This document shows, in pieces, positions 1 to 9,086 of a stretch of 64,000 nt of DNA. The notes under the pieces were generated by a model. That model saw nothing but the letters and a program-made list of their open reading frames with translations, ran no database searches and was not told the origin of the DNA. Positions within the stretch are counted from its first letter, which is position 1, and every line of letters begins with the position of its first letter. Origin of the DNA: Tillandsia leiboldiana (lineage: Eukaryota > Streptophyta > Magnoliopsida > Poales > Bromeliaceae); assembly GCA_029204045.2 (NCBI GenBank), contig CM055066.1, positions 22,858,120 to 22,922,119 on the forward strand, in the 5' to 3' direction. The position numbers and the translations under genes were made by a program.

Positions 1-180
1 CGTAACAAATTCCACCACCAAAATTTGCCGAAAATTCTCGGAGAAGCAAACTTGATCCGTTTTTCGTGCCGGGTCCAAAACTGGTGTTCGATTTGTACGC
101 AATCACCTCTAACATACACCATAGGTCTCCAGAAGTCCCCAATCACACTGCAAACTCTCTGCGGAGATCCGGGTCGTCAC
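1..180 (-). mobile_element. 5' end of a Tekay-like LTR (fragment)
   Basis: Read on the minus strand from about 180 down to 1, this begins TGTGACGACCCGGATCTC and aligns by eye with the start of the element 1 LTR at 653 (shared landmarks: the CCCGGATCTC start, the CTTCTGGAGACCTATG segment and a TTGGAC segment). It therefore looks like the first part of an LTR from a related chromovirus, running off the left edge. No coding sequence was seen. The junction with the neighbouring LTR is uncertain by about 10 bp. Confidence 0.45.
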
Positions 181-211
181 AGCACGTGCACAGACCCGCC
201 GTGTGCACAAG

Positions 212-225
212 GTACCCCCCGGTAC
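212..225 (-). other. LTR tail hairpin of element E
   Basis: GTACC (212-216) and GGTAC (221-225) form a short stem at the position of the tail hairpin of the other LTRs, just before the GGCGG tail on the minus strand. The stem sequence differs from every other family here. Confidence 0.4.
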
Positions 226-583
226 ACACAAGGCGTTTACAACAACAAAGTGGAAAGGAAGCAATAGACACATCCTACTAGTAATCAGAGCACAACACAA
301 CTAAATCATGCACAAAAGAGAAGAGTAGATAACAACTATCATACAAGAAGTTAAAATCCAAAATACAAAAGTGGTCTTCTCAATTGCAACCTATCTTTGA
401 TACATTGGAGGTCTCTATAACAAAAACACACCCACACCTCTCCCACAAAAACAAAAGGAAAGGTGCCTTGTGACCACTTCGAGTGGCGCGACGGGGACAA
501 GCTAGCTATGCGACGACCCCTTACCACGATCCCGAGCCCCTCCCGCTGTGGATGGCTCTGAAAAACAACAACCCAAATGGGGT

Positions 584-647
584 GAGAACTATTAGACAAT
601 AGTTCCCAGTGGGTAAGCCGCCAAGAGAAGCGAAATACACCACTAGG
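584..647 (-). other. Leader double hairpin, element E LTR
   Basis: On the minus strand CCTAGTGG pairs with CCACTGGG (one G-U), then GGGAACTATT pairs with AATAGTTCTC (one G-U) around a GTCT loop. This is the element E version of a two-hairpin block also seen at 3932, 12463, 21969, 32089, 35346, 38971, 45455, 53280 and 58696. Element 1 inserted 5 bp beyond it. Confidence 0.55.
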
Positions 648-652
648 TCAAC
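648..652. repeat. Target-site duplication TCAAC (element 1, left)
   Basis: TCAAC immediately precedes the TGTGGTGACC start of element 1 and recurs at 54109-54113 right after its TGTGACA end. This links the two flanks as one former site inside the element E LTR. Confidence 0.92.
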
Positions 653-1544
653 TGTGGTGACCCGGATCTCTGCAGGGCTTCTACAGTGTGACCAGCAGCT
701 CCTGGAGGCCTATGTGGCGTGTCGGCGGTGTTTCTGCACCAATTTGGACACAAGTGATGGACATCGAGTGTTAAATGGATCACGTGGATAGTCGGATGAC
801 CCCGTCGAATGTTTAGAAGTGGTTCCGCGTGAAACGGATATTAAAATTGGACTCAGCGTGAAAATTGGAGTAAGAACACCTTTCCGGATGCTTTCGACAA
901 TTTCTAGAAATGGAATTTGGCAAAACGGACAGCGGATTTGGATTCAACGCGCGAAAACGATCAAAATGGACTATTTACTTGAATTTTTCGGAGCACGAAT
1001 GACCTGGCACCGATTTCGAGGCAGGAGGGTACTATTCCGGGACCGGGGGCAACGCCGGCGGCGGCGGGCAGCGGCGAAGCATGGCGGAGCAGGCACGGGC
1101 AGGCGGCAGAGTAGGCGCGGGCAGCGCGCGGGCGCGGGCAGCGCGCGGGCGCGGGCAGGCGCGCGCGGTGCAGCGGGGGATTGAGCCACGTGGCATTTTC
1201 TAGTTGGCGAGTTTTGACACGTGGGATCATTGGATTGGCTGGTGCACGGGCGCGGTCCATGGAGCAGGGAGGCTGGAGCCTCGGGATGCATGCGCGACAC
1301 GGGGGCGCAGGCGGCGCTGGCGCGCACGTGGGCGCGGCGGTCGACGCGTTGACGCGAAGTTCCCGCGCGTGGGTGCGGCGGCCGACGCGTTGACGCGCGG
1401 TTCCCGCGCGTGGGCGCGCCACGTGTCAGCCTCCGTGTGGGCCACGCGGCGCATGGCGGTTGGCCGTCTTGGCTGTTGCCTGTTCGGGGCCACGTGGCAG
1501 CCTGAGGTGAATCCGGGCGTTGATGAACGGCTGGGATCAGGAGG

Positions 1545-1571
1545 GTTCGGGCGCACTGTTTGCGCCCGAAC
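1545..1571 (+). promoter_or_regulatory. GC-rich palindrome upstream of TATA
   Basis: GTTCGGGCGCA and TGCGCCCGAAC form an 11-bp perfect inverted repeat with a 5-bp spacer, about 60 bp before the TATA box. Counterparts lie at 20001-20025, 32959-32985, 36433-36464 and 61349-61380. Role unknown. Confidence 0.5.
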
Positions 1572-1631
1572 TATTCCGGGCACCCGAATGTGGGGACCCA
1601 ATGGTCATTTCTTGAATTGTTTTGCTGGGCC

Positions 1632-1639
1632 TATAAATA
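1632..1639 (+). promoter_or_regulatory. TATA box, element 1 5' LTR
   Basis: TATAAATA within GGGCCTATAAATAGGCCC, itself a near-perfect inverted repeat. The same box sits at the matching place in LTRs 2, 5 and F. Confidence 0.7.
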
Positions 1640-3146
1640 GGCCCAGATGATCTTCGTTTTTGGGCTGATGGGGGCCTTGTATCTCGGGGGTTTCTTCTGA
1701 GAAGTTCTTCCCCTCTCTCTCCTCCACCCTTTGATGGATTCCCAGATTTTTTGGAGGCCGCGGCATCGGCGTTTTCTGCAACACGGCGCACTTCGGCGCT
1801 TCTTCGGTTTTGGCTCCTATCGTCGCTTTTCGGTGCGCAAGGCACCCTGGATCACCCGGTTGGAATTTTTGGATGATTTTTGTGGCAGCGTGTTCTTGAG
1901 AGGTAGGTCTTCGATTTTTGTATTGATGGCTTTGCTCTGTTTTGAAATTTTGGCACGGCTTCCGAGGCACCTTTTGACCCCATTTTCTCTGGTGGCTTTT
2001 TGGACAGCACGGGCTTGTCGGATTTATATCTTGGCCTACGAGTATCTGATTTGGACGTATGAATACTCGATTTTCATCTACTCGACGCGAGGAATGCAAC
2101 CGTGATTTTTCTGGAATTTTTGGTGGAGTGTGAAGAGGTGAGATTTATGCATCTTCTGGACTGTTTGCCGCAGAATATTTGTTGTGAGGAATTTTGGCTC
2201 ACGGCGGTGTTTCATATGTTTCTTGGCCTACAGGTGTCGGATTTGGACGTGCAAGTACTCGTTTCGATCGTCTCGCCGCAAGGATCGCAATGGTTATTTT
2301 TCTAGAATTTTTCTGAGGTCTTATCACAGGTGAAATTTAGCCTTTTTCTAGCTGATTTTGTGGACAGCGGTAAATTGAGGATTTGAAAATTAATTGTGCC
2401 TCGTGTGGGTTATTGTTGCATTTTTGCGGTGTACCGAGGTATCCCTGGAGTGTGGGCGCATTTGGATCCGTGCTTCGCGATCGAGGTGGGTGGTTGTTGT
2501 GTACCCCTTATTTGGACATGCTCACTAGGACTGTTAGAGGAATCCCTATATTATCATTAATTGATTCATCACCCTGTTGGAAATCATGTTTGGTTAGGAT
2601 AATCGTGAGCCTATCATGTGGAATTATTCTTGTGGGAATATTGCTGTCATGTTAGTACTTGTTGTCGGAATTTATGCATGCTTGTATGGATATATTGTTA
2701 GCTAGGTTAGCACTTAACCTTGCATGTGGAATTGACTATTATTTAGGGACAAGGTGATTTATCCTGTTAGTGGGTACTACTTGTGAATTTTTGGACATGC
2801 ATAGGAGGATGGTTCATGTGAGGGTAATTAGTGGATTATAGACATGTGTGGTTGGATAATGATTTTTGCATGGTGGTTATATCCATGCGGAGCTATTAAT
2901 TTATACACATGTGGAACCACTATTTGTCACACTTTCTTTTATCTTTCATGAGGACATAAGCATGCTTGTATGGACATCTAGATAGGCCACTATTTGTTGC
3001 TACACTATTATATTGGAACTTGACTTAGGAGAAACCATGCTTGCTTCTTTCTCCTTATTCTTTAGTCAGGTGGTTCTTGTTACTCGGGTTTGAGCAGGGG
3101 TACGGGATAGTGTAGCCGGGACCTTGGGGTCGGGGACAGGTGGTAT

Positions 3147-3415
3147 TTGATTATGGGTTGTGGGGTATTGCGGCTACCGCGGATAGTAGGCGGTTGACCG
3201 GATACAGATTATTTTACCCGATTTTGGATTGGGGGTTATTGCGGCTACCGCGTATAGTAGGCGGTTGACCGAATGTCGGATGTGGGACATGATTGTGATT
3301 GTGGGTTATTTCGGTGACCGCGGATATTGGGCGGTTGACCGGGTGACGGTTGTTGGGCTTGATTGTTGACAGTGGGTATCACGGCGACCGCGGATATTAG
3401 GCGGTTGACCGGATG
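3147..3415 (+). repeat. Tandem repeat, about 70 bp x 4
   Basis: The motif GCGGCTACCGCGGATAG followed by GGCGGTTGACCGGA starts at 3170, 3241, 3311 and 3381, giving a period of 70-71 bp. Copies 1-2 (CTACCG) and 3-4 (GACCG) form two subtypes. The same array recurs in the 3' LTR at 34558-34827. Confidence 0.85.
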
Positions 3416-3931
3416 GTTACTTATGCATCAGATTGGGGATCGGGTTTCCCTTTAGTGGATGGGTTTTCCCACTTTGATCAGAGTCGTGATCCAGTCCTGC
3501 TAGTGAGATATCGAGTTCCCCTCTAGAGCGTTGGGGAGTTCCCCTCTAGAGCGTGGGGGTCAGACAGTGATTGAGTTTGTTATCACACCGGCGCGGCTTT
3601 ATATGCCCGGTGATGCTTTCCTCGTGTGGGTCGCTCCCCTCGAGTTACTCTCCGGAGTGTCGGGGTCAGATAGAGTTCCCCTCTAGAGCGTTGGGGAGTT
3701 CCCCTCTAGAGCGTGGGGGTTAGACAGTGATTGAGTTTTGCTATCACATCGGCGCGGCTTTATTTGCCCGATGATGAGGGCGACAGCAGGCAGTACCAGT
3801 TTTTACTGGTGGATAGATTGGGTTACCGGGACAGTTTGGTTACTGATGCATTTAGAAGCATAGTAGTGGTAGTTTCCTTTTTTAGTGTTTTGTTGTTTAC
3901 CACTCTTCTTCTCCCTTTTGTCTCTGGTACA

Positions 3932-3999
3932 CCTAGTGGGTGCGTCGGAGTTTGAGGCTTTACCCACTAGGGGAGGCTACTGTTTTTATAGTAGTTCTT
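3932..3999 (+). other. Leader double hairpin, element 1 5' LTR
   Basis: CCTAGTGGGT (3932-3941) is the exact complement of ACCCACTAGG (3962-3971). Directly after it GGAGGCTACT pairs with AGTAGTTCTT (3990-3999) with several G-U pairs and one mismatch. It lies about 430 bp before the LTR end. Confidence 0.6.
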
Positions 4000-4353
4000 A
4001 CCCCCATTTTTCCTTTCCTCTTTGTCTTCTCCTTGTTTTGCAGTGTCTTCTGCGGTGCTGCTGGGTTTTCAGCGGCGGGTCGAGGTGAGAGGACGGCTGA
4101 GTAGATAGATCTCGAGGCAGGACGAGCGAGTTAGCTGGACTATTGGTGTACCCTTTTTCCTCAGACGGTTGTACTTTACTTTTGGGTCTGGCTTTAGCCA
4201 GCTGTTTGTATTTTATTTTGTGAGCCGGGAGAGACAGATGTATTATTTTTACTGATGTACTGTATTTTATTTCCAGCTTCAGTCTGAGATGTATTAGTTT
4301 TTAGTTATGCTCTTTTTATTATCTCTTTTATCTGAGCAGGTTTTTGGCGCTTC

Positions 4354-4379
4354 GTGTACGCGGGAAATACCGTGTGCAC
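4354..4379 (+). other. LTR tail hairpin, element 1 5' LTR
   Basis: GTGTACGCGG pairs with CCGTGTGCAC across a 6-nt loop: 10 pairs, two of them G-U. It is followed by GGCGGATCTGT and a second inverted repeat CCCGGGT/ACCCGGG just before the LTR end. Confidence 0.55.
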
Positions 4380-4436
4380 GGCGGATCTGTAGACGGGCCC
4401 GGGTTCTGGTTTACACCCGGGGCGTGACAGATTATG

Positions 4437-4448
4437 TGGTATCAGAGC
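4437..4448 (+). other. Primer-binding site (initiator Met tRNA)
   Basis: TGGTATCAGAGC matches the complement of the plant initiator methionine tRNA 3' end. A 7-bp spacer (GATTATG) separates it from the LTR. It would prime minus-strand DNA synthesis. Confidence 0.9.
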
Positions 4449-4609
4449 TTAGGGATAGGTCAGTTGGGACTTAGGAAACCCTAGTCTTTTGGCGGACCCT
4501 AGGATGTTAGGGCGTGAGAGACGCGACATTTTGCGAAAGTCGGTGATTTATTTATTTGACTCTTCCTGTGAGTGAAGAGGGATCGACATATCCTATTTCT
4601 GTGGGATAG

Positions 4610-4633
4610 TTATGTTGGCTGCAGACAACATAA
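4610..4633 (+). other. Leader hairpin with CTGCAG loop (element 1)
   Basis: TTATGTTG pairs perfectly with CAACATAA around the loop GCTGCAGA, which holds the self-complementary hexamer CTGCAG. The hairpin lies between primer site and gag, where retroviral RNA dimerisation/packaging hairpins sit. Counterparts: 13150, 39580 and 46098. Confidence 0.6.
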
Positions 4634-4649
4634 AGTTACAGAAATACGG

Positions 4650-5600
4650 GGATATCTTTGACTTTCGCTAGATTGGGTCGTGTGTTTTGGGTGTGCTGAT
4701 TTGCGGTTTTGTCATGGCGAGCGGTGTCTCCTCGACGCTGGGCCATGACCCGGGTGCACCTTGGTGCAGCAGTTGGGTCTGAGCTGGTTGTTTCGGGCCG
4801 GATACCCAGATTGGAGTCTGAGAGCTCCGGACCCGAAGGGTAGGAGTGTTTGAGGCAGAACAGCGGCGATGTGGGTAGCGGAGCAGTGGCGCAGTTGTCG
4901 GAGCAGTGAGGTGACACGGATGTCGGAGTATCGAGTAGCCCCCTCCGTGCCGTCGTTTAGTGCTGGGGCACCGAGGCAAGGTGGACAGTTGACAGCGGGT
5001 AAGCTGTGGGATTGCATCAATCGAGTGAGCCAGCTTTGGCGGATGAGTCACCCCGATTTGTGGGTTTAAGTAGGGAATCTTTGGAGGCAGGGTCGTGTTC
5101 GGTGGGGATGGAGAGAGTACTTGAAAGCCTCTTTGTGTCAAGAGTTAACGCAGTTGCTGAATTGCGCGCTCCATGTGTAGAGGGACGAGGCGCATAAGAT
5201 ATGAGTATCTGAGAGTGGATTGCGCCAGGATACCTTATAACTCGTTGGGTCCCTCCATTATGGATTTAGGACGCCTCATTGGAGTAGGCGCCGGGTATGG
5301 AGCGTGGCATTGTAGTTCCTTTGGATTGGGATCTGCTGCCTGAGGCGAGTTCTGATTGAGGCGCTTGGCGCCGGGTGATGGAGGACAGATCAGTCGGAGG
5401 AGGCATTCTCGATTTCTTTCCCAGGGTAGTAGAGTTCTGAGACGCCAGAGGTCGAGTGGACCCCGACGGCAGCATCAGCATCTATATCAGAGTAGTGCAG
5501 CGGTAGCGTGGATTTGTTGTCTGCGGAGGACCATATCCGTCGCCTCAGTGTGAGCAGAGACAGAGGTCGTGCTCCCTTTGTGATTGGTCTAGATGCTTTC
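4650..5600 (+). pseudogene. Probable decayed gag region of element 1
   Basis: By position (after the conserved leader motif ACTTTCGCT-GATTGGGTCG and before a protease remnant) this should hold gag. No frame gives a convincing Gag motif: frames are short and broken on both strands. I assign it by position only. The sequence is GC-rich and single-copy within the window. Confidence 0.35.
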
Positions 5601-5689
5601 TGGCAGACCGAGCGACAACCGCTTGCATGGTGTGGATGAGTTGTGTCGCCTGGTTGGAGGGCGCCACGACAGTAGATCGGGTTGTCACA

Positions 5690-5935
5690 GGTGTGTTTTC
5701 ATCCCAGCAGTCGGAGTTAGTGCACTTTGCATTCCGGCATGGACTAGAGGCAGAGTTGTTACCACGTGCACTAGAGGTACAGGTTACTATTGGTGTTGTG
5801 CATGCGAAGGAGGCTTGTGGATCATGTCCAGTGCCGTTGAGACCACGAGTTATACCGGCAGACCTATTGGTATAGGTGGCAGTTCGGTGTTTTGACCCAG
5901 TGTTTGGGATTGGTTGGCACAGTACCACTGGATGG
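5690..5935 (+). pseudogene. Protease remnant of element 1
   Basis: One frame reads FRHGLEAELLPRALEVQV and, further on, PADLLV. This matches the order of the protease of element 2 at 15890-16070 (FASSHGLELG...LPHALEVQ...PADLMVL). The DTGAS catalytic motif is not visible and there are stops, so this is a dead aspartic protease fragment. It lies upstream of the RT remnants, as expected in Ty3/gypsy order. Confidence 0.55.
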
Positions 5936-6038
5936 TTAAGTGCGGAGAGAGGTGACTGTGACCTTCTGCGAGGCAGACAAAAGGAGGCTTGTTTAATTGA
6001 GACTGTTCGAGCACACAGGTTATAGCGACTGTGACGCC

Positions 6039-6104
6039 CCACTTCCCAGGGGGTCACCCATCCTAGAACTACTCTAGCTCTAGCACGCTTAACTCTCATG
6101 TTCC
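6039..6104 (-). ncRNA. 5S rRNA-like segment in Cassandra 3' LTR
   Basis: On the minus strand this reads like the distal part of plant 5S rRNA, including AGTTAAGCGTGC (box A, 6083-6094), GAGTAG (intermediate element, 6069-6074) and AGGATGGGTGACC (box C, 6052-6064). The internal RNA polymerase III promoter boxes are therefore largely kept. The 5' half of 5S is absent, so it is not a ribosomal gene. Confidence 0.85.
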
Positions 6105-6206
6105 TCTTGGATTTTGCTACCATCCAAAATGCTATAGCCGGGTTAGAGATTTAGTCCTATTATATTATTTATATAGAGGACTAATCCAAATTCCGGGGGT
6201 GTCACA

Positions 6207-6220
6207 TTCTTCCCCCCTTT
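6207..6220 (-). other. Polypurine tract of Cassandra element
   Basis: On the minus strand AAAGGGGGGAAGAA directly precedes the 3' LTR (6206-6030). Confidence 0.75.
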
Positions 6221-6412
6221 AAGCCCTGACGTCCACGTCAGGCTCAAGCACATTCACAAGCACCAGGCGATGTGAGACTCGTCTCGCTAGCCTTAGCCGA
6301 CCTTGTGAGGAGCTGCACTCCACTCACAACGGTCAATAACCGGGGAGCCTCGCTCTACCCGCTATATAACCCTGGCTCAGCCGAGACTCATCTCACATTT
6401 CCGGCTGGTGAA

Positions 6413-6428
6413 TGGCTCTGATACCAAC
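6413..6428 (-). other. Primer-binding site of Cassandra element
   Basis: The minus strand reads TGGTATCAGAGCCA two bases inside the 5' LTR end, complementary to initiator Met tRNA. Confidence 0.88.
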
Positions 6429-6437
6429 TGTGACGCC

Positions 6438-6503
6438 CCACTTCCCAGGGGGTCACCCATCCTAGAACTACTCTAGCTCTAGCACGCTTAACTCTCATGT
6501 TCC
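6438..6503 (-). ncRNA. 5S rRNA-like segment in Cassandra 5' LTR
   Basis: Same sequence as 6039-6104 in the other terminal repeat. In Cassandra elements this copy can be transcribed by RNA polymerase III (known for the family; not shown here). Confidence 0.85.
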
Positions 6504-6611
6504 TCTTGGATTTTGCTACCATCCAAAATGCTATAGCCGGGTTAGAGATTTAGTCCTATTATATTATTTATATAGAGGACTAATCCAAATTCCGGGGGTG
6601 TCACAGCGACA

Positions 6612-7130
6612 ATGTGAGAGGTGCCTACGGCGGCACCGGGACTAAAGGATATTCCTATCGCCCGCGAGATCCCGGGTGTGAGTCCACTCGAGCCGATGAT
6701 TATGCCGCCAGATACGGAGATTGAGATTGCGATTGACGCGGTTCTGGGAACCGCGCCAACTACTATAGCACCTCATGGATATCATCTGTAGAGCTGGGAG
6801 AGTTGATGGCACCGTTGCAGGATTTAAGGGATGGAGGGTCTGTTTGACCTAGTGCCACGCCGTTGATATACGGTGGTGTTGCCACGTCGTTGATACACGA
6901 CGGTGAGGGTTCCTTTATGGTTTGAGCACAGGCAGGCCGGATATTATTTAGGCCCTTTTGATGGAGTTATACTCCAGCAGTTGATTGTTTGTGATGCGTG
7001 TACCTGTTTGGAATCATACGATTGAGTATTTCGCCAAGATGGTGTTCAGGACACGGTAAGGGCATTATGAGTATAGTGAGGCCAGATGGAATGACTAATG
7101 CCCGTCGCCTTTAAGATTTGAGGAATTGTG
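6612..7130 (+). pseudogene. Reverse transcriptase remnants of element 1
   Basis: At 6625-6790 a frame reads like the PR-RT linker of element 2 (TAAPGLKDIPIARE, then MPPD, then IDAVLGTAP). At 7030-7110 a second patch corresponds to the RT stretch around FRTR-GHYE. Between them are stops and unrelated sequence, and motifs A and C (the catalytic aspartates) are not recognisable. The duplicated phrase around GTTGATATACGG / GTTGATACACGA (6862-6902) also occurs in element F (63630-63680). Confidence 0.6.
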
Positions 7131-7299
7131 TGTTCCAGCTGTACTTGGTCAGATTGGTAAATATGTTCTGCAAAGGTATTGAATGGACTCCCAGAGTGAC
7201 TTGGAGCTTGTGGAGCACTTGTGGATGGTAATGCAATGTCTGTGTGAAGGAAGCTGTGTGCCGAATTGTTGAGGTGCAACTTTTAGCTTTGGGAACATA

Positions 7300-7632
7300 C
7301 CTGCTTGGGCCACATTATTCTAGCCGTTGGAGCGGCGGTGGAAATCCGGCCAAGATGGATGCTATTTGAGATTGGCCGAGACTGACATTTATTGTTGAGA
7401 TGAGAAGCTTCTTGGACTGGGCAGTGCCAGCAGAGCTGGACGAATGGATGATTAGACGGATACCAGCGCCGATTTTAGCATCGCCAGTGATGGGTGATGG
7501 ATTTGCGAGATACAGTGATGCCTCCTATAGTGGCTATGGAGTTATAGTTGGATTATTGATGAGCATCCAGTATCACCCCGACAGGGCCACTGTGGTGGCG
7601 GATGCCTGGAGCCGGAGAGCTATTTGGGGTTG
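7300..7632 (+). pseudogene. RT connection / RNase H remnant of element 1
   Basis: The frame 7400-7633 includes RSFLDWAVP (from the RSFLGLAGY segment that follows RT), a YSDASYSGYGV patch (RNase H first aspartate motif YSDASHSGLGC) and QYHPDRATVVADAWSRR (from YHPGKANVVADALSRR). The long stretch that should separate the last two is missing, so this is an internally deleted relic. A near copy lies in element F at 62898-63227 on the minus strand. Confidence 0.7.
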
Positions 7633-7979
7633 AGTTTGATGATTCCATAGCTGGCGCTGGGTGGGACCGTTGAGGTGAACAGGGCTCGAGGTTGTGTCCC
7701 TGGGGGTTCCTTTTGATGGTAGACTGCGGTGGAGCAGTCCACGCGGATGGTCAGGATTTGAGAGTGACCGAGTGAGGACCCCGACTTGTTAAGGCTTCTT
7801 CCTTTCTTGGATGATCGCGTGGGGGTGTTTTGGGTTGCACTGGTCGAGTTGGCACCAGGGTGTGGTGATGATGTGTGTTGTACTTCTCTTTTCTCTCCTT
7901 TTCCCCCAGCTTTTGTTGGAGTCCCTGGGGTTTGACCACGTCTCAGCACAGGAGTGTTATGCTTTTGGATCCCTCGCCC

Positions 7980-8165
7980 GTGATTGACTCATTTCTTTTG
8001 AGATCTGTGAGAGTTTGGAGTACGAGGGACGCCCGTCGCGAATTTTGGCTCGTGAGATAAGAGAATTACGCAGTGGGGCCATGCCGTACTGGTTGTTGTT
8101 GCTGAGGGGTAATCACGGGGAGTGACAGGTGACTTGTGAGCTGGAGACGACGGTGTTGAGTACCT
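7980..8165 (+). pseudogene. Chromodomain-end remnant of element 1
   Basis: At about 8043-8160 one frame reads ILAREIRELRSGAMPY and, after a break, CELETTVLSTYP. This matches the class of chromodomain that ends pol in elements 2, 4 and E (ILAREV..LRNREIPYVKVLW...WELE). No integrase core precedes it, so RNase H is joined almost directly to the chromodomain end. Confidence 0.6.
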
Positions 8166-8200
8166 ACCCTAGTTTTAAGACTCCCTTTTGAGTTGCGTTA

Positions 8201-8216
8201 GTTTCGAGGATGAAAC
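8201..8216 (+). other. Pre-PPT hairpin, element 1
   Basis: GTTTCG-AGGA-TGAAAC: 6-bp stem, 4-nt loop, with the usual C replaced by T, which keeps a G-U pair in RNA. Counterparts at 19206, 28423, 41939, 48480, 56136(-) and 62310(-). Confidence 0.5.
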
Positions 8217-8224
8217 TTTCTTTT

Positions 8225-8236
8225 AGTGGGGGAGGA
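8225..8236 (+). other. Polypurine tract of element 1
   Basis: AGTGGGGGAGGA directly before the 3' LTR start TGTGGTGACT; plus-strand primer site. Confidence 0.88.
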
Positions 8237-8669
8237 TGTGGTGACTCGGATCTCTGCAGGGCTTCTACAGTGTGACCAGCAGCTCCTGGAGGCCTATGTG
8301 GCGTGTCGGCGGTGTTTCTGCACCAATTTGGACACAAGTGATGGACTTCGGGTGTTAAATGGATCACGTGGATAGTCGGATGACCACGTCAAATGTTTAG
8401 AAGTGGTTCCGCGTGAAACGGATATTAAAATTAGACTCAGCGTGAAAATTAGAGTAAGAACACCTTTCCGGATGCTTTCGGCAATTTTTAGAAATGGAAT
8501 TTGGCAAAACGGACAGCAAATTTGGATTCAGCGCGCGAAAGTGATCAAAATGGACTATTTACTTGAATTTTTCGGAGCCCGAATGACCTGGCACGGATTT
8601 CGAGGCAGTAGGGTACTGTTCTGGGATCGGGGGCAACGCCGGCGGCGGTGGGCAGCGGCGGAGCAGGCG
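8237..8669 (+). repeat. Element 1 3' LTR, part 1 of 3
   Basis: Aligns with 653 to about 1090 of the 5' LTR with scattered substitutions. It stops in the GC-rich U3 at AGGCG (8665-8669), where the solo LTR inserted, and continues at 32555. Confidence 0.92.
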
Positions 8670-8870
8670 TGTAGAGAACGCGTTTTTCATTGAGCACCGA
8701 CTCCGCAATTGTTGCAGAAAAAAACTTGGAAATGCTTGGAGCATGTGTATTTTATGTTTACAGCGGGGTTTGGGAGATTTCAGAGTGTTCCGGAAGTTCC
8801 GGGGCGAAAAGTGAGTCGGCGGGGGAAAAATCAGAAGTTGCTACAAGTTTTGGAGGCTATGGGCTGTTGA

Positions 8871-8980
8871 GTTCCGGAACACCAAGCTGGGTTCCGGAAC
8901 CAACACTTGAGTTCGGGAACCAGCTTTGGTGTTTCGGAACCCAATGTGGTGTACCGGTACCCAGCTTGGGGTACCGGTAC
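8871..8980 (+). repeat. Array of CCGG-centred palindromes in element 3 U3
   Basis: GTTCCGGAAC and variants (GGTTCCGGAACC, TTCGGGAAC, TTTCGGAAC), then GTACCGGTAC twice, spaced about 20 bp apart, end about 100 bp before a TATA-like TATTTATAC (about 9078). Similar arrays with other sequences occur in element 6 (GATCCGGATC) and element E (GGTCCGGAC). Confidence 0.75.
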
Positions 8981-9077
8981 ACAAATCTCAGGGGAGCTTA
9001 ATTAGTGTGCTGGCGTGGCTTTTTGGAGGGGCAATGAGGTAATTTCACTCCTTTAGTGTTTGCCCTAATCTTTGGTC

Positions 9078-9086
9078 TATTTATAC
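9078..9086 (+). promoter_or_regulatory. Probable TATA box, element 3 solo LTR
   Basis: TATTTATAC lies downstream of the palindrome array and upstream of a purine-rich leader with GAAAGAAAGAAAG. It is weaker than the TATAAATA boxes of the other families. Confidence 0.45.

Larger units (their letters stand above)
181..652 (-). mobile_element. Element E, distal part of 3' LTR
   Basis: This is the far end of the minus-strand LTR that begins at 56115. It was separated from its other part (54114-56115) by the insertion of element 1, as the TCAAC duplication shows. It contains the double hairpin found in the other LTRs (584-647) and a short tail hairpin (GTACC/GGTAC, 212-225) followed on the minus strand by GGCGGGTCTGT, the counterpart of the GGCGGATCTGT tail of the other LTRs. 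The LTR terminus near 181 is not sharply defined. Confidence 0.6.
653..4429 (+). repeat. Element 1 5' LTR (3777 bp)
   Basis: Starts TGTGGTGACC and ends GGGGCGTGACA, followed after 7 bp by the primer site. U3 is GC-rich with several CACGTG motifs (about 1187, 1218, 1325, 1420, 1491). A TATA box at 1632 leaves a downstream leader of nearly 2.8 kb, which is very long. Within it lie a 70-bp tandem repeat (3147-3415), a conserved GGTCGCTCCCCTCGAG...TCCGGAGT block (3627-3658), the double hairpin (3932-3999), a possible splice donor (CGAG|GTGAGA at about 4084) and the tail hairpin. Open frames in the GC-rich U3 are chance frames. Confidence 0.93.
6030..6605 (-). mobile_element. Cassandra-type TRIM retrotransposon
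   Basis: A 576-bp miniature element on the minus strand with two 177-bp terminal repeats (6429-6605 and 6030-6206) that I read as identical, flanked by GCGAC at 6025-6029 and 6606-6610. The terminal repeat carries the 3' half of a 5S rRNA, the hallmark of Cassandra elements. The 222-bp middle encodes nothing and holds an iMet primer site and a polypurine tract. It must be copied by proteins from other elements. Identical LTRs and a clean duplication suggest a young insertion into the already decayed element 1. Confidence 0.93.

Noticed and set aside
961..1650. Overlapping frames of 118-153 codons around 961-1650 on both strands
   Set aside because: GC-rich U3 of the element 1 LTR; the homologous region at 32383-33082 breaks the frames at other places.
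4437..4448. tRNA-Met-like sequence
   Set aside because: Only the 12-nt complement of the tRNA 3' end, that is a primer-binding site; no cloverleaf around it or at the other TGGTATCAGAGC sites.
6039..6104. Possible 5S rRNA gene
   Set aside because: Only the 3' half of 5S is present and it lies in an LTR, duplicated in the other LTR. It is part of a Cassandra element.
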